Below, one piece after another: positions 55,063 through 63,560 of a stretch of DNA of 64,000 nt (position 1 is its first letter; each line of letters opens with the position of its first letter). Origin of the DNA: Marisediminitalea alba (GTDB lineage Bacteria; Pseudomonadota; Gammaproteobacteria; Enterobacterales; Alteromonadaceae); assembly GCF_002993365.1 (NCBI RefSeq), contig NZ_PVNP01000053.1:1-64000 (forward strand), in the 5' to 3' direction. The notes beneath the pieces were generated by a model, which was given only the letters and a program-made list of their open reading frames with translations, did not search any database and was not told the origin of the DNA. The position numbers and the translations under genes were made by a program.

Positions 55063-55914
55063 TTATTGTAATGTTTGTGCAAACCACCGCACGGTTAATC
55101 GCAGAAGCTGTTCGTCCTCTCCCGCCTGTTCGTTGAGCACATTAAAAATGTGACTGGCATCTTTGATAATAACGGCCTGCGCGGGGTATGCACTGGTGGC
55201 CTCAATCAGCCGTAATGCGTTTTCGGCCGGCACCACTTTATCGGCGCTACCCGCAATCGCCAGCAATGCACCGTTGTAAGTAGCCATATTGGTAAGTGAC
55301 TTATTGGCTTTTACCTGTTCAAACCATTCAAGGGAAATATCCAGTGGTGCCCGCCAGGTGTATTCCTGGGTAACATAACCTTGCTGTTTGGCCTTTTGGT
55401 ACATACTGTCGAACATCGGTCTGAAGGCGCTCACGCCGTCGCTGGCCACCGAAGACCATGCCACAAAAGAGTCGAATACCGGCGATTGAGCAATGAGTAG
55501 CTGGGCTATCAGACCGCCCTGACTAAAGCCCACAACGCCTAACTTTTCAGCATTTACCCGAGGTTGTGCCTGCATATAGTTTAGTGCCACGGTGGCATCC
55601 CGAACGGCGCTTTCGAGCGTGTAATGCCGATAACTTACTTCACTATCACCGGTACCGGCAAAATCGATACGTATTGAGCCAATCCCCACATCTGCCAGCG
55701 CTGCTGCCAGGCGCACATAGAGGTTGCCGACTTCATTTTTGTGGGATGCCGTACCGTGTAATAACACCACAGCCGGCACCGCCTGTTCAGAATCAGGTAA
55801 GTTTGCGATAGCAGGGATTTCGTACTCGCCGTTATTTAAGCGTAAAGAGACTTCACCCGCATAGGAAACCAGCGGCAGCACACTCAGCATTACGGCAATC
55901 AGCCAGACTTTCAT
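55063..55914 (-). CDS. Secreted alpha/beta hydrolase
   Basis: About 283 residues from MKVWLIAVML, preceded by GGAG. Signal peptide to about VSYAG. Catalytic serine in GVVGFSQGGLIAQLL, oxyanion loop VVLLHGTASHKNE, aspartate in GSADKVVP and histidine in DASHIFN. Probably a periplasmic or exported esterase-like enzyme; the substrate cannot be told. Confidence 0.85.
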   Translation of the reverse strand: MKVWLIAVMLSVLPLVSYAGEVSLRLNNGEYEIPAIANLPDSEQAVPAVVLLHGTASHKNEVGNLYVRLAAALADVGIGSIRIDFAGTGDSEVSYRHYTLESAVRDATVALNYMQAQPRVNAEKLGVVGFSQGGLIAQLLIAQSPVFDSFVAWSSVASDGVSAFRPMFDSMYQKAKQQGYVTQEYTWRAPLDISLEWFEQVKANKSLTNMATYNGALLAIAGSADKVVPAENALRLIEATSAYPAQAVIIKDASHIFNVLNEQAGEDEQLLRLTVRWFAQTLQ

Positions 55915-55978
55915 GAAAAAGCTCCGAGAAAACAAAGAAGTGAATAACCTACCATGAAATGAGTTCGGTAGGTGGCAA

Positions 55979-56944
55979 TTAATCCGGCTGGCGATACGCG
56001 CGGACGATATCTGCCATCACGGCGAGGCCAATCTCCGCGGGCGTTTTACTGCCGATATCCAGGCCAATAGGCATATGAATATGGCTTAGCTGTTCATCAG
56101 TGAGCTGCCCTACCCGCTGCAGGCGTTCTGCCCGCTTGGCTGATGTACGTTTAGAACCCATCACGCCAATATAAAAAGCTTCGGTATGCACCGCTTCCAT
56201 CATAGTGAGATCGTCCACGCGCGGATCGTGTGTTAACGCCACTACAGCTGTGTGACTGTGTACGTTGCCTGACTTCATAATATAGTCGGCGGCAAAATCC
56301 GGCACAAACCGGCAACCTTCTATATTGCACAGTGCCTGTTCCGCTTCACGGTGCTCACAAATAATCACTTCAAAACCGAGAGACTGAGCATAACGGGCGC
56401 AATATTCTGCGACCGGCGAATAACCAGCAATAACCAAACGCCTGGCCGGACCAACACGAAGTGCAACATGGCTGGCATCAGCCTGCCAGCTAACCGCTGG
56501 CGTATGCTCCGTCACCTCACTCAAACGGCTCACACCCGTAGCCGTGTTCACTTCTCGAACTTTCACATCCTTGCCTAACAGACAATTCAGATACGCTGCA
56601 AAGTGCGTACTTTGGTTTTCATCCGGCGTGATCTTCTCTACCAGCACATCAAGGATCCCGCCACAGGGTAAACTGATAGCCTGCTGCCCGCCTTCTTCGC
56701 CGTAACGTACTATCTGCGCCTGGGCACTAAACTCGTTAGCGCCCAGTCGGGACAAAAAGTCATCTTCCACGCAACCGCCGGACAAGGAGCCCACCCAGTC
56801 ATCGCTGGCAGCCGCTGCAAACAAACTGCCCGGCTCCCGCGGTGAAGAGCCCCAGGTAGCCAGCACCGTACAAAACCAAAACGGTTTACCCGCTGCCAGC
56901 CAATCATTCACCCGGCTTAATACCGAGACATCCATGGGTTGCAT
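55979..56944 (-). CDS. XdhC/CoxI family protein
   Basis: About 321 residues from MQPMDVSVLSRVNDW. XdhC family: N-terminal domain with CTVLATWGSSPREPGSLFA and SLSGGCVEDDFLSRL, C-terminal Rossmann-like domain with GPARRLVIAGYSPVAEYCARYA and DPRVDDLTMMEAVHTEAFYIGVMGSKRT. These proteins insert the sulfido-molybdenum cofactor into xanthine dehydrogenases; none is encoded nearby, so it may serve a distant enzyme. The start at 56944 is favoured by AAGAAG upstream. Confidence 0.85.
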   Translation of the reverse strand: MQPMDVSVLSRVNDWLAAGKPFWFCTVLATWGSSPREPGSLFAAAASDDWVGSLSGGCVEDDFLSRLGANEFSAQAQIVRYGEEGGQQAISLPCGGILDVLVEKITPDENQSTHFAAYLNCLLGKDVKVREVNTATGVSRLSEVTEHTPAVSWQADASHVALRVGPARRLVIAGYSPVAEYCARYAQSLGFEVIICEHREAEQALCNIEGCRFVPDFAADYIMKSGNVHSHTAVVALTHDPRVDDLTMMEAVHTEAFYIGVMGSKRTSAKRAERLQRVGQLTDEQLSHIHMPIGLDIGSKTPAEIGLAVMADIVRAYRQPD

Positions 56945-57108
56945 AATTAACACTTCTTAAGATTACTTATTGATAATGTAAGCAATTAAGCCCAAAACAC
57001 CAACATAGATCATATCACTGCGGTAAATCCAGCGATAACCAGCACTTAGCTGCTCAGCAAAGCAGCAACCAGCCGCCATAAAGGCGTTTATATTTGTACT
57101 TCCCCCTT

Positions 57109-57137
57109 GAATAAGTTAGTATCCGCCCAATATTAGA
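57109..57137 (+). promoter_or_regulatory. Putative sigma-70 promoter of ssrA
   Basis: TTGAAT (57109-57114) and TATTAG (57132-57137), spaced by 17 bases, lie about 45 bases before the mature tmRNA. Confidence 0.45.
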
Positions 57138-57184
57138 CAGTATTCAGAGGGTAAAAACTCTCTGGTTTAATAGTAACGATCTCC

Positions 57185-57542
57185 GGGGCTGATTAGGATT
57201 CGACAGGATCTAGGAAGCTGGAGGTGCATGCAGAGGAGCGGTTTGCCTCTTAAAAAGCCGCATTTAAATAGTCGCAAACGACGAAAACTACGCACTAGCC
57301 GCTTAATAACCGGCATAGGCCCTTCCACCTAAGCTCTGTCTGCTAGCCAGGATTTTGGAAGGTCATATAAGTAGACTAGCGAGGGAAACTCTCCTGAGGT
57401 TGAACCGCGAAATAGTATCAGGACAGCTACCAGGAACCCTGTTTGTCGGGGTCTAAAGTAGTTAAATAAAAGACAAACTAAGCATGTAGTACCAAAGGTA
57501 GACATTTTCTGGACGCGGGTTCAAATCCCGCCAGCTCCACCA
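57185..57542 (+). ncRNA. ssrA: Transfer-messenger RNA (tmRNA)
   Basis: One-piece tmRNA of about 358 nt. The 5' end GGGGCTGATTAGGATTCGAC pairs with the 3' AGCTCC followed by ACCA, forming the tRNA-Ala-like acceptor stem, and the T arm is GCGGGTTCAAATCCCGC. The tag reading frame (57274-57306) begins with resume codon GCA and reads ANDENYALAA, identical to the E. coli tag. Works with SmpB. The 3' end is also the left attachment site of an islet. Confidence 0.97.
57520..57539 (+). repeat. Left attachment site (attL) in the 3' end of ssrA
   Basis: TTCAAATCCCGCCAGCTCCA, exactly repeated at 59443-59462. The ssrA 3' end is a well known target of tyrosine integrases. Confidence 0.85.
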
Positions 57543-57974
57543 CTACGATACCACTACAGCCCAACTACGACGCGGGCTGTAGTGGAATCACCCACTACTC
57601 ACCCACTAGCTGTCAACAACTAACCGCACATCTTCTGCACACCTTGATTTTAAAGGGCTGCGGGTAATTATACTTGTTCAACAGATTGCGATATCGAGAA
57701 GGTAAACTACACCGTCTTATAAAATCATTTGTGCCACTCTCAATCGCCACTATCGCACCTCTCGGGGAAATCTATGGACTCCAAAGCGATTATTCCGAAT
57801 GCTCCAAAGAAATGGATTTTTCGGATTACATGGTTTAGTTTGGGCTTTGAAAAGTTAATCACCCCCTTTTTGATTCTGCTTATCAACCACACAACTGGTC
57901 ATACCAGATGACCTCATTCCCTATCTTATACTTGGTAAGTGTTTAATATTACAACAACACACTAACTGAGTATT
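57543..57974. other. Left arm of the ssrA islet, no convincing gene
   Basis: Contains the 12-bp palindrome at 57551-57585 and AT-rich sequence. A 45-codon frame from the ATG at 57775 with one hydrophobic stretch is too weak to call. Confidence 0.5.
57551..57585. repeat. 12-bp perfect inverted repeat just behind ssrA
   Basis: CCACTACAGCCC (57551-57562) and GGGCTGTAGTGG (57574-57585) enclose 11 bases. No T tract follows. It may replace the ssrA terminator as a transcript-end hairpin or be a protein-binding arm of the integrated element. Confidence 0.7.
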
Positions 57975-58136
57975 ATGAAGAGCTTACTAAATTCAGATGC
58001 TGACAATTTATTCCAACGTCGCCTAGAGGAAAAAGAAAGGCAGCGTATGGATAGTTATGCTCAGCGTAAGGCTTCTCCCCGACAGTTTAACTCCAACAAT
58101 CGCAGAGTGTCTCGCGCTAGTTTTGGTTTTGCGTAA
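57975..58136 (+). CDS. Small basic hypothetical protein (53 aa)
   Basis: Begins MKSLLNSDADNLFQRRLEEK and ends RASFGFA. Charged helix in the first half, then arginine-, serine- and asparagine-rich tail, net positive. Only seven bases separate its stop from the next gene, so the two look cotranscribed. Weak ribosome binding site. No family recognised; by position it could be the small partner of the nucleotidyltransferase-like protein. Confidence 0.5.
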   Translation: MKSLLNSDADNLFQRRLEEKERQRMDSYAQRKASPRQFNSNNRRVSRASFGFA

Positions 58137-58143
58137 TTAACCA

Positions 58144-58959
58144 TTGATAGACCCTTTCGATACCCTCCACGAAGCTGAAAGACTATTATCTAAATTGCCA
58201 CAAGACTTGGCAGATAGGATTGTATTAATCGGCGGTCAGGCTTTGTTACTCTGGGCTGAGCACTACTTAATTGACCAGTTAACAGGTTTACAAAGTGAAT
58301 CTCTTAGTAGTGATGACTTAGACTTAATGGGACGAAGGCCTGAAGTCATTGAATGCGCAAGGATATGGGGTGGTGAATACAGAATTCCAGAAATGGACGA
58401 CCACTCTCCACAATCAGGAATAGTGTTTTTAAATAATAAAGGAACTATCGAGGATTCTGAAGCTGTAGATTTTCTTCCCACAGTATATGGGCTAACCCCA
58501 AAAGAAGTACATGCTCATTCTGACAAAATGCGATTTGGAGAAAATGAAGTTGTCGTAAAGGTAATGTCTCCTCCCCTATGTTTGAAAAGCCGCATTGAGA
58601 ATCTTAATGGTCTTCATTACGGAGAAGAAAAGGCACAACGCGAAATACTGCGAATTACTTCAGCCACATCAATAATATACCACTGGCTAATAGATTTTTG
58701 TAACAACACAGAAGACCATAGACCCGTGGCAAAAGCAGTCACATATATAATGGACAATATTCTACTGAGCCCTTCTTCAATAAAGATATGTGCTAAGTAT
58801 TCAATAGACCTATCATGTTCCTTTCCACTAGAAAGGCTAAAGTCAAAGTATCCACCATTAGTAGATGAATATCTCAACCGAAAACTATCTGAATATGAGT
58901 CCAGATTAGCTCGGCGAGCCAAAGCAATAAACCGACACAAACAGCCTGTAAATAACTAA
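58144..58959 (+). CDS. Nucleotidyltransferase-fold protein (AbiEii/MenT-like), cargo of the ssrA islet
   Basis: A 271-residue protein starting with TTG. Motif LIGGQALLLWAEHYL (about 28-42) then SSDDLDLMG (about 55-63) gives the GG...DxD signature of the nucleotidyltransferase fold, and AVDFLPTVYGL (about 107-117) supplies the third acidic residue. The C-terminal half is helical and the end is basic. AbiEii and MenT toxins, which modify tRNA, share this plan; I did not recognise a specific family. AT-rich relative to the neighbours and carried on an islet, it is a candidate toxin or defence gene. Confidence 0.6.
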   Translation: MIDPFDTLHEAERLLSKLPQDLADRIVLIGGQALLLWAEHYLIDQLTGLQSESLSSDDLDLMGRRPEVIECARIWGGEYRIPEMDDHSPQSGIVFLNNKGTIEDSEAVDFLPTVYGLTPKEVHAHSDKMRFGENEVVVKVMSPPLCLKSRIENLNGLHYGEEKAQREILRITSATSIIYHWLIDFCNNTEDHRPVAKAVTYIMDNILLSPSSIKICAKYSIDLSCSFPLERLKSKYPPLVDEYLNRKLSEYESRLARRAKAINRHKQPVNN

Positions 58960-59050
58960 CGAGTTTACAATACATTTTGACGATGTCATTGTAACTGTAG
59001 AAACGGCTATCGAGCTTTAATCGGACTAACGAGGCATAATATTGAAAGAT

Positions 59051-59287
59051 ATGGACATTCGTATATTAGCCAATCAATTAGCTAAAGAGGCCAACTCTGG
59101 GAATGAGGAAGCTCGAGCTTTATTGTTGAAACTTATCTCCCAAACCAAGAGCCTGTCTAAGTTAAAAAAGAGAGTTGATAAAAAGCAAGTTAATAAAAAG
59201 CGCTTAAAGAAAGGAAAACTCAGGGGAAGTGTAATGTCTGGACTTAAAGGGAAAACAAGCTCTAGAAACTGGAAACATAGCAAATAA
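59051..59287 (+). CDS. Small lysine-rich protein of the ssrA islet
   Basis: About 78 residues from MDIRILANQLAKEANSG (a TTG at 59042 would add three). Acidic/alanine N-terminal helix, then a long Lys/Arg-rich region (KKRVDKKQVNKKRLKKGKLRG) and basic C-terminus. Probably binds nucleic acid. No family recognised. It follows the nucleotidyltransferase-like gene after 91 bases and is the last islet gene. Confidence 0.5.
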   Translation: MDIRILANQLAKEANSGNEEARALLLKLISQTKSLSKLKKRVDKKQVNKKRLKKGKLRGSVMSGLKGKTSSRNWKHSK

Positions 59288-59442
59288 TAAAGGGTAATTT
59301 TTTACACTATAAAAAAGGGTATTTTCAGACATCTACCACGCGCGCGAGAACAGGTAGAACGTGGTTAAAGCACCCTATATAGCACCCCAATACTGCTCCA
59401 CAAATTAGAAGAATATTTTAAATCAACACATTAAAACCATAA

Positions 59443-59462
59443 TTCAAATCCCGCCAGCTCCA
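59443..59462 (+). repeat. Right attachment site (attR)
   Basis: Exact 20-bp copy of the ssrA 3' end. Directly behind it stands a terminator that fits the original end of ssrA. Confidence 0.85.
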
Positions 59463-59466
59463 AATA

Positions 59467-59496
59467 AAAAAAGCTTGCCAATCGGCAGGCTTTTTT
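59467..59496 (+). terminator. Displaced ssrA-type terminator
   Basis: A4-AAGCTTGCC, loop AATC, GGCAGGC and six T make a strong hairpin with one G-U pair. It lies directly behind attR, so before the islet arrived it probably ended ssrA transcripts. Confidence 0.85.
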
Positions 59497-59935
59497 ATTT
59501 GTGGTGATTGTTGGGTGCTGAAAACGATCACGGGTTCACCAAAACGTCCGGAACGTTTTGGGACATGCTTTAGCATGGTCCGCAGGACGCAGACCATGGA
59601 TGGTCTGCGCAAATCCCGCCGAAATTACCAACCGGCAGGCTTTTTTACTTGTGGTGATTGTTGGGGGCTGAAAACGATCCCGGGTTCACCAGAACGTCCG
59701 GAACCTTTTGGGAAATGCTTTAGCATGGTCCGTAGGACGCAGACCATTAATTGTCTGCGCAAATCCCGCCGAAATTACCAACCGTCAAGCTTTTTTTATT
59801 TGTGAAGGTTGTTGGGTGCTGAAAACGATCCCGGGTTTACCAAAACGTCCGGAACCTTTTGTGACACGCTTTAGCATGGTCCGTAGGACGCAGACCATGA
59901 ATGGTCTGCGCCAATCACGCCAGCTTGTTTCAGTT
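59486..59935 (+). repeat. Three tandem 150-bp repeats with tRNA-like ends and hairpins
   Basis: Copies start at 59486, 59636 and 59786; copies 1 and 2 differ at about ten sites, copy 3 is less similar at its end. Each begins with the terminator half CAGGCTTTTTT, and ends with CAAATCCCGCC plus GAAATTACCA (copies 1, 2), like the 3' end of a tRNA or of ssrA. Hairpins in copy 1: CCAAAACGT-ACGTTTTGG (59539-59561), ATGCT-AGCAT, GTCC-GGAC, and CGCAGACCAT-ATGGTCTGCG (59588-59609). The last is kept in copy 3. Layout resembles the rtT repeats behind E. coli tyrT. Confidence 0.85.
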
Positions 59936-60615
59936 TATAAACCCAGTTCTTTATCCAGCACTTTAGCAAACTCTTCGAAACTCATATTCGACATTAGTTT
60001 ACCGTTTACCACAAAGCTTGGCGTTGAGCGGATCCCATCGGCTTTGGCGTTTTGCTGATACCAGTTAATCAGCCTTTCAGATTTGGCTTCATCACCTAAA
60101 CATGCCTGCAGCTGTTCGTCATTCAAGCCCACAGACTTACCCAGTGTTACCAATTCGTTTAGCATGGTATTACCGTCGCGACTGGCCATCCACTGTTGCT
60201 GCTGTCCAAACACCTTATCTACAAAGTTAAAGTAATCTTCACTATTGCCGGAACAGCGGCCAATCATCGAAGCAACCAGGCCAAACTGATCGAAATAAAC
60301 TTCGCGAAATACAAAGCGAATTTTGCCGGTATCAATGTAGTTTTCTTTAAGCGGCTTAAAGGCATTATTATGAAAAGATGCACAGTGCGGGCAGGTAAAA
60401 GAGGCATATTCTACTACCTGAACCTGAGCCATGGGATTGCCTAAAGCCATATCTTTGACTGTGGCTTCAGCCGGGTTCACCGGTGAAGTTTGCGACTCAG
60501 GGCCCGCCGGGATGGTCGTAACCGGGGCACTGTTATCCTGCTCATACACCATAAAACCAATACCCAGTGCCAATACCAACACGCCTACGGCCAATAATAC
60601 TACCCGCAAATTCAT
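59935..60615 (-). CDS. DsbA family thiol oxidoreductase
   Basis: A 226-residue protein anchored by one N-terminal membrane segment (about 5-24), with the thioredoxin fold in the periplasm. Active site CPHC in YASFTCPHCASFH, cis-proline loop STPSFVVNG. Similar to the BdbD/Thioredoxin_4 group. Partners are not nearby. Its stop codon lies at the edge of the last 150-bp repeat. Confidence 0.88.
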   Translation of the reverse strand: MNLRVVLLAVGVLVLALGIGFMVYEQDNSAPVTTIPAGPESQTSPVNPAEATVKDMALGNPMAQVQVVEYASFTCPHCASFHNNAFKPLKENYIDTGKIRFVFREVYFDQFGLVASMIGRCSGNSEDYFNFVDKVFGQQQQWMASRDGNTMLNELVTLGKSVGLNDEQLQACLGDEAKSERLINWYQQNAKADGIRSTPSFVVNGKLMSNMSFEEFAKVLDKELGL

Positions 60616-60814
60616 TTCTACCTCTGAAGTTAAACTAGATACAAAACATAGGTTACCACTTTCCGGCGGCGAATCAGAAGGGAGTTTAACTCGGAGGCGC
60701 TTTTATTTACCTCAGGCGGCACGCCTCCCGGTGTCACGCTTGCGTGTTATTGGTCCAATTCCGGGCCGGGCGCGTAACTATCTATGAGACATAAAAGCAC
60801 CCAAGGAGGCAACT

Positions 60815-61045
60815 ATGTTTACTCAACAACCCGGTATTAACGATTTATTCGTGCAGTTAGGTTTACCGTCTGACGAACCGGCTATCGAAAAATTTATCAG
60901 TGAGCATCGCGGACTAAAGTCTGCCCAGCCGCTCGCCGACGCGCCATTCTGGAACGATGCCCAGGCCAGTTTTCTGCGCCAGGCGCTGGCCGAAGATGCC
61001 GAATGGGCAGAAGTAATAGACGAACTCAATACCCGATTGCACTAG
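60815..61045 (+). CDS. DUF2789 family protein
   Basis: A 76-residue acidic protein (NDLFVQLGLPSDEPAIEKFI, ADAPFWNDAQASFLRQAL, DAEWAEVIDELNTRLH) of DUF2789. AAGGAGG stands before the start. Function unknown. Confidence 0.8.
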   Translation: MFTQQPGINDLFVQLGLPSDEPAIEKFISEHRGLKSAQPLADAPFWNDAQASFLRQALAEDAEWAEVIDELNTRLH

Positions 61046-61229
61046 GTTTTAATTTTATCTCAGGGCGTAGCATCGGATAACGGTGCTGCACCTTCCTACT
61101 TTCTTCGCACTACTTTTTTGCATTTATTGTTGCTTGATCTGGCGCTATACATAGGCTTAATAGGTTACTTATACTAAAGTAACAGTACTAAACTATTATA
61201 AATGTATAAAAAAGGGCGAAGTTTACGCT

Positions 61230-62468
61230 ATGACACAATGGTTTTGGCACACTTATGATGTAATTGAAAAAACGTTCTTTTACACTCTCACCCGAAAGAT
61301 AATCGGCAATATCAGCTTTTTGTTTTTGTTCCAGCTGGCAAATTTCTACCTGTTTTACGCCCTAATGAGCAGCCCGGCTGAGTCGCAGGATAGCTATCAG
61401 TCTACGCTGATTACACTGTTTATTCTGAGCACACTGAGTTTTGCCTTTACCATTTTTTACATGCATCACCTCATAGTGAAACCAGTAAAAGCTTTGCTGA
61501 ACACCCTTAACGATATCAACCATACCCAGGGCGACCTCTCTACCCGCCTACCCGCTTTTACCTGTGATGAATTCAGCGAGTTGTCGGCGGCTTATAATAA
61601 ATTTGCGCACAACCTTAGTGAGCTGATTGAACAGGTTTACAAAGACGCCGAACGTTCCAGCGACGCCAATAAAGAAGTCTGCGCACTGGTTAAAAACGTT
61701 GATAGTCAGGCCGCTACTCAAAAGCACCTGAGCGACAATATCAGCCAGTCGTCACAACAGGTGGGTCATAGCATTCACGACATTGTGTCGGCCTCAGAAC
61801 AGGTTTCCACCACCAACAGCCAGAACCAGGCCAATGCTACCACCGCCAATCAAACGCTGGTTACCTCAAAGCAGCAAATTGAGCGGATCACCCAATTACT
61901 TAATCAGTTTTCAGAAACGGTTCGCGGGTTACAGAACAACGCCGATAACGTGCGCAATATTCTGAAAATGGTTGAGGGTTTTGCCGATCAAACCAACCTG
62001 CTGGCCCTGAATGCCGCCATTGAGGCAGCACGAGCCGGTGAAGCAGGCCGCGGCTTTGCAGTGGTGGCCGATGAAGTACGCAGCCTGTCGGCTAAAGTGG
62101 CCGATGCTACCCAGCAGATCAGCAGCTTCCTGAATGAGATGGAAACCCTGGTGGGCGAAACCCAGCAGGAGTCCAGCCGCCTTATTGATGCGTCTGGTCA
62201 GATGCAACAAAGTATCAGTGACACCTCCTCAACGTTTGAGCAAATGATGGACGACTTCAAACAAAACATGGAAGCCTTCCAGTTGATCATGAACTCAGTA
62301 AATGTGCTGGAATCTCAGCAGGCCCAGGCTACCGAAATTGCCGGCCAGATCACTCAGCTCAGTATGGATATTCAGCACTCGATGGCGTCGAGTGTGGAAC
62401 AGGCCGAACATGCCCAGTCACTGGCCAGCTCAACGCGTAAAGGCCTGAGCCAGTTTGTGGTAAATTAA
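61230..62468 (+). CDS. Methyl-accepting chemotaxis protein without a periplasmic sensor
   Basis: A 412-residue receptor. Two membrane segments (about 24-46 and 62-85) are linked by only about 15 residues, so there is no ligand domain outside. HAMP follows (about 86-140), then the signalling domain with the hairpin tip [29 protein letters not shown] split around 255-285. The input is probably sensed through the membrane or redox state or by a partner. Confidence 0.9.
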   Translation: MTQWFWHTYDVIEKTFFYTLTRKIIGNISFLFLFQLANFYLFYALMSSPAESQDSYQSTLITLFILSTLSFAFTIFYMHHLIVKPVKALLNTLNDINHTQGDLSTRLPAFTCDEFSELSAAYNKFAHNLSELIEQVYKDAERSSDANKEVCALVKNVDSQAATQKHLSDNISQSSQQVGHSIHDIVSASEQVSTTNSQNQANATTANQTLVTSKQQIERITQLLNQFSETVRGLQNNADNVRNILKMVEGFADQTNLLALNAAIEAARAGEAGRGFAVVADEVRSLSAKVADATQQISSFLNEMETLVGETQQESSRLIDASGQMQQSISDTSSTFEQMMDDFKQNMEAFQLIMNSVNVLESQQAQATEIAGQITQLSMDIQHSMASSVEQAEHAQSLASSTRKGLSQFVVN

Positions 62469-62522
62469 ACCAATCCAAACTCCGTAACACCGCGTATTGG
62501 TGGCATTAGCAGGAGAGATTGC

Positions 62523-62786
62523 ATGCCATCAAAACATCAGCTTACCGACGCCACCCTGTCTCGTATCATCGAAATGGCCTGGGAGGATCGTACCCCCTTT
62601 GAAGCCATTGAAAAGGAATATGGCCTGTCTCAGGACGGCGTGATTAAACTTATGCGCAGTGAACTGAAACCCGCCAGTTTCCGGCTCTGGCGCAAGCGCA
62701 CAGCCGGGCGCACCACCAAACACCTTAAGCTTCGCTCACCCGATATCAACCGCGGTTACTGCCCTACCCAATACAAACAGCGTTAG
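62523..62786 (+). CDS. DUF2805 family protein
   Basis: An 87-residue basic protein with a helix-turn-helix-like first half (TDATLSRIIEMAWEDRTPFEAIEKEYGLSQDGVIKLMR) and RLWRKRTAGRTTKH; family DUF2805 (TIGR03643). GGAG precedes the start. Function unknown. Confidence 0.8.
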   Translation: MPSKHQLTDATLSRIIEMAWEDRTPFEAIEKEYGLSQDGVIKLMRSELKPASFRLWRKRTAGRTTKHLKLRSPDINRGYCPTQYKQR

Positions 62787-62851
62787 TTACTTATGCGGCT
62801 ATCTGTGATTAACTCAAGCCCTGTTGGCTTGATGGCATAAGGACATCACAG

Positions 62852-63557
62852 ATGATTACATTGTATGGATTTGGCCCGGGGCTGGGCATGTACGACCCAA
62901 GCCCTTTTGTACTCAAAGTCGCTGCGTTTTTACGCCTGGCAAACATTGACTACCGTTACAATGGTAACGTTAATTACGTATTTAAGGCGCCCAAGAAAAA
63001 GCTGCCCTACCTCGACGATAATGGCACCATCGTGTGCGACTCCACTTTTATTATCTGTCATCTTAAAGACCGCTACGCATCTGATTTCGACAGTCATTTA
63101 TCGCCGCAGCAACAAGCTGTAGCCACACTTATCAGTAAATCGCTGGATGAGAATTTTTACTGGTGCCTGGTGTATTTTCGCTGGATTGATAGCGCCAGTT
63201 GGCCAACCGTGAAAAACGCGCTGTTTGGTAAGCTGCCCTTCCCGCTTAGCACCATTGTGCCGCTGGTCGCTCGTCGGGGCGTTAGCAAGCAGGTTTATCA
63301 GCAGGGAACCGGTCGCCATAATTAAGGAAGAAGTGCTGAGTATTGCCCGGCAAACGCTCGATGCGTTGTCGGTACTGATAGGCGATAACCTTTTTTGCCT
63401 TGGCGACAAACCTAGTTCACTGGATGCAACGGTTTATGCCTTTTTGGCCGAAGCCATTTTAGTGGATTTAGATAACGACTTTACCCGTCTGGCCCGACAG
63501 TACTCAAACCTGAACGACTACTGCCAGCGTATACAACAACAGTATTTTGCCGGCTAA
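62852..63557 (+). pseudogene. Glutathione S-transferase-like (metaxin-type) gene broken by one frameshift
   Basis: The N-terminal thioredoxin-like half (MITLYGFGPGLGMYDPSPFVLKVAAFLRL) is in the first frame and ends at a TAA at 63323-63325, while the C-terminal helical half (EEVLSIARQTLDALSVLIG... LGDKPSSLDATVYAFLAEAIL) continues in another frame to 63557. One extra base near 63321-63323 (CATAATTAAGG) explains the break: without it the reading would run ...GRHNKEEVL. Either a pseudogene, a sequencing error in a T-A stretch, or recoding. Family typical of Alteromonadales. Confidence 0.8.
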
Positions 63558-63560
63558 ATG

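Noticed and set aside
57729..57911. 60-codon frame behind ssrA with a hydrophobic stretch.
   Set aside because: Begins with TTG without ribosome binding site and has no protein-like pattern; a 45-codon version from ATG is equally weak.
59486..59935. CRISPR-like array.
   Set aside because: The units are 150 bp and directly abutting with no spacers.
59515..60058. Plus-strand frames across the 150-bp repeats encoding a repeated Arg-rich peptide (RRTQTM, RRNYQP).
   Set aside because: The open frames follow from a repeat length divisible by three; no ribosome binding site, and the same DNA is better explained as structured repeats. Kept only as a parallel to Tpr.
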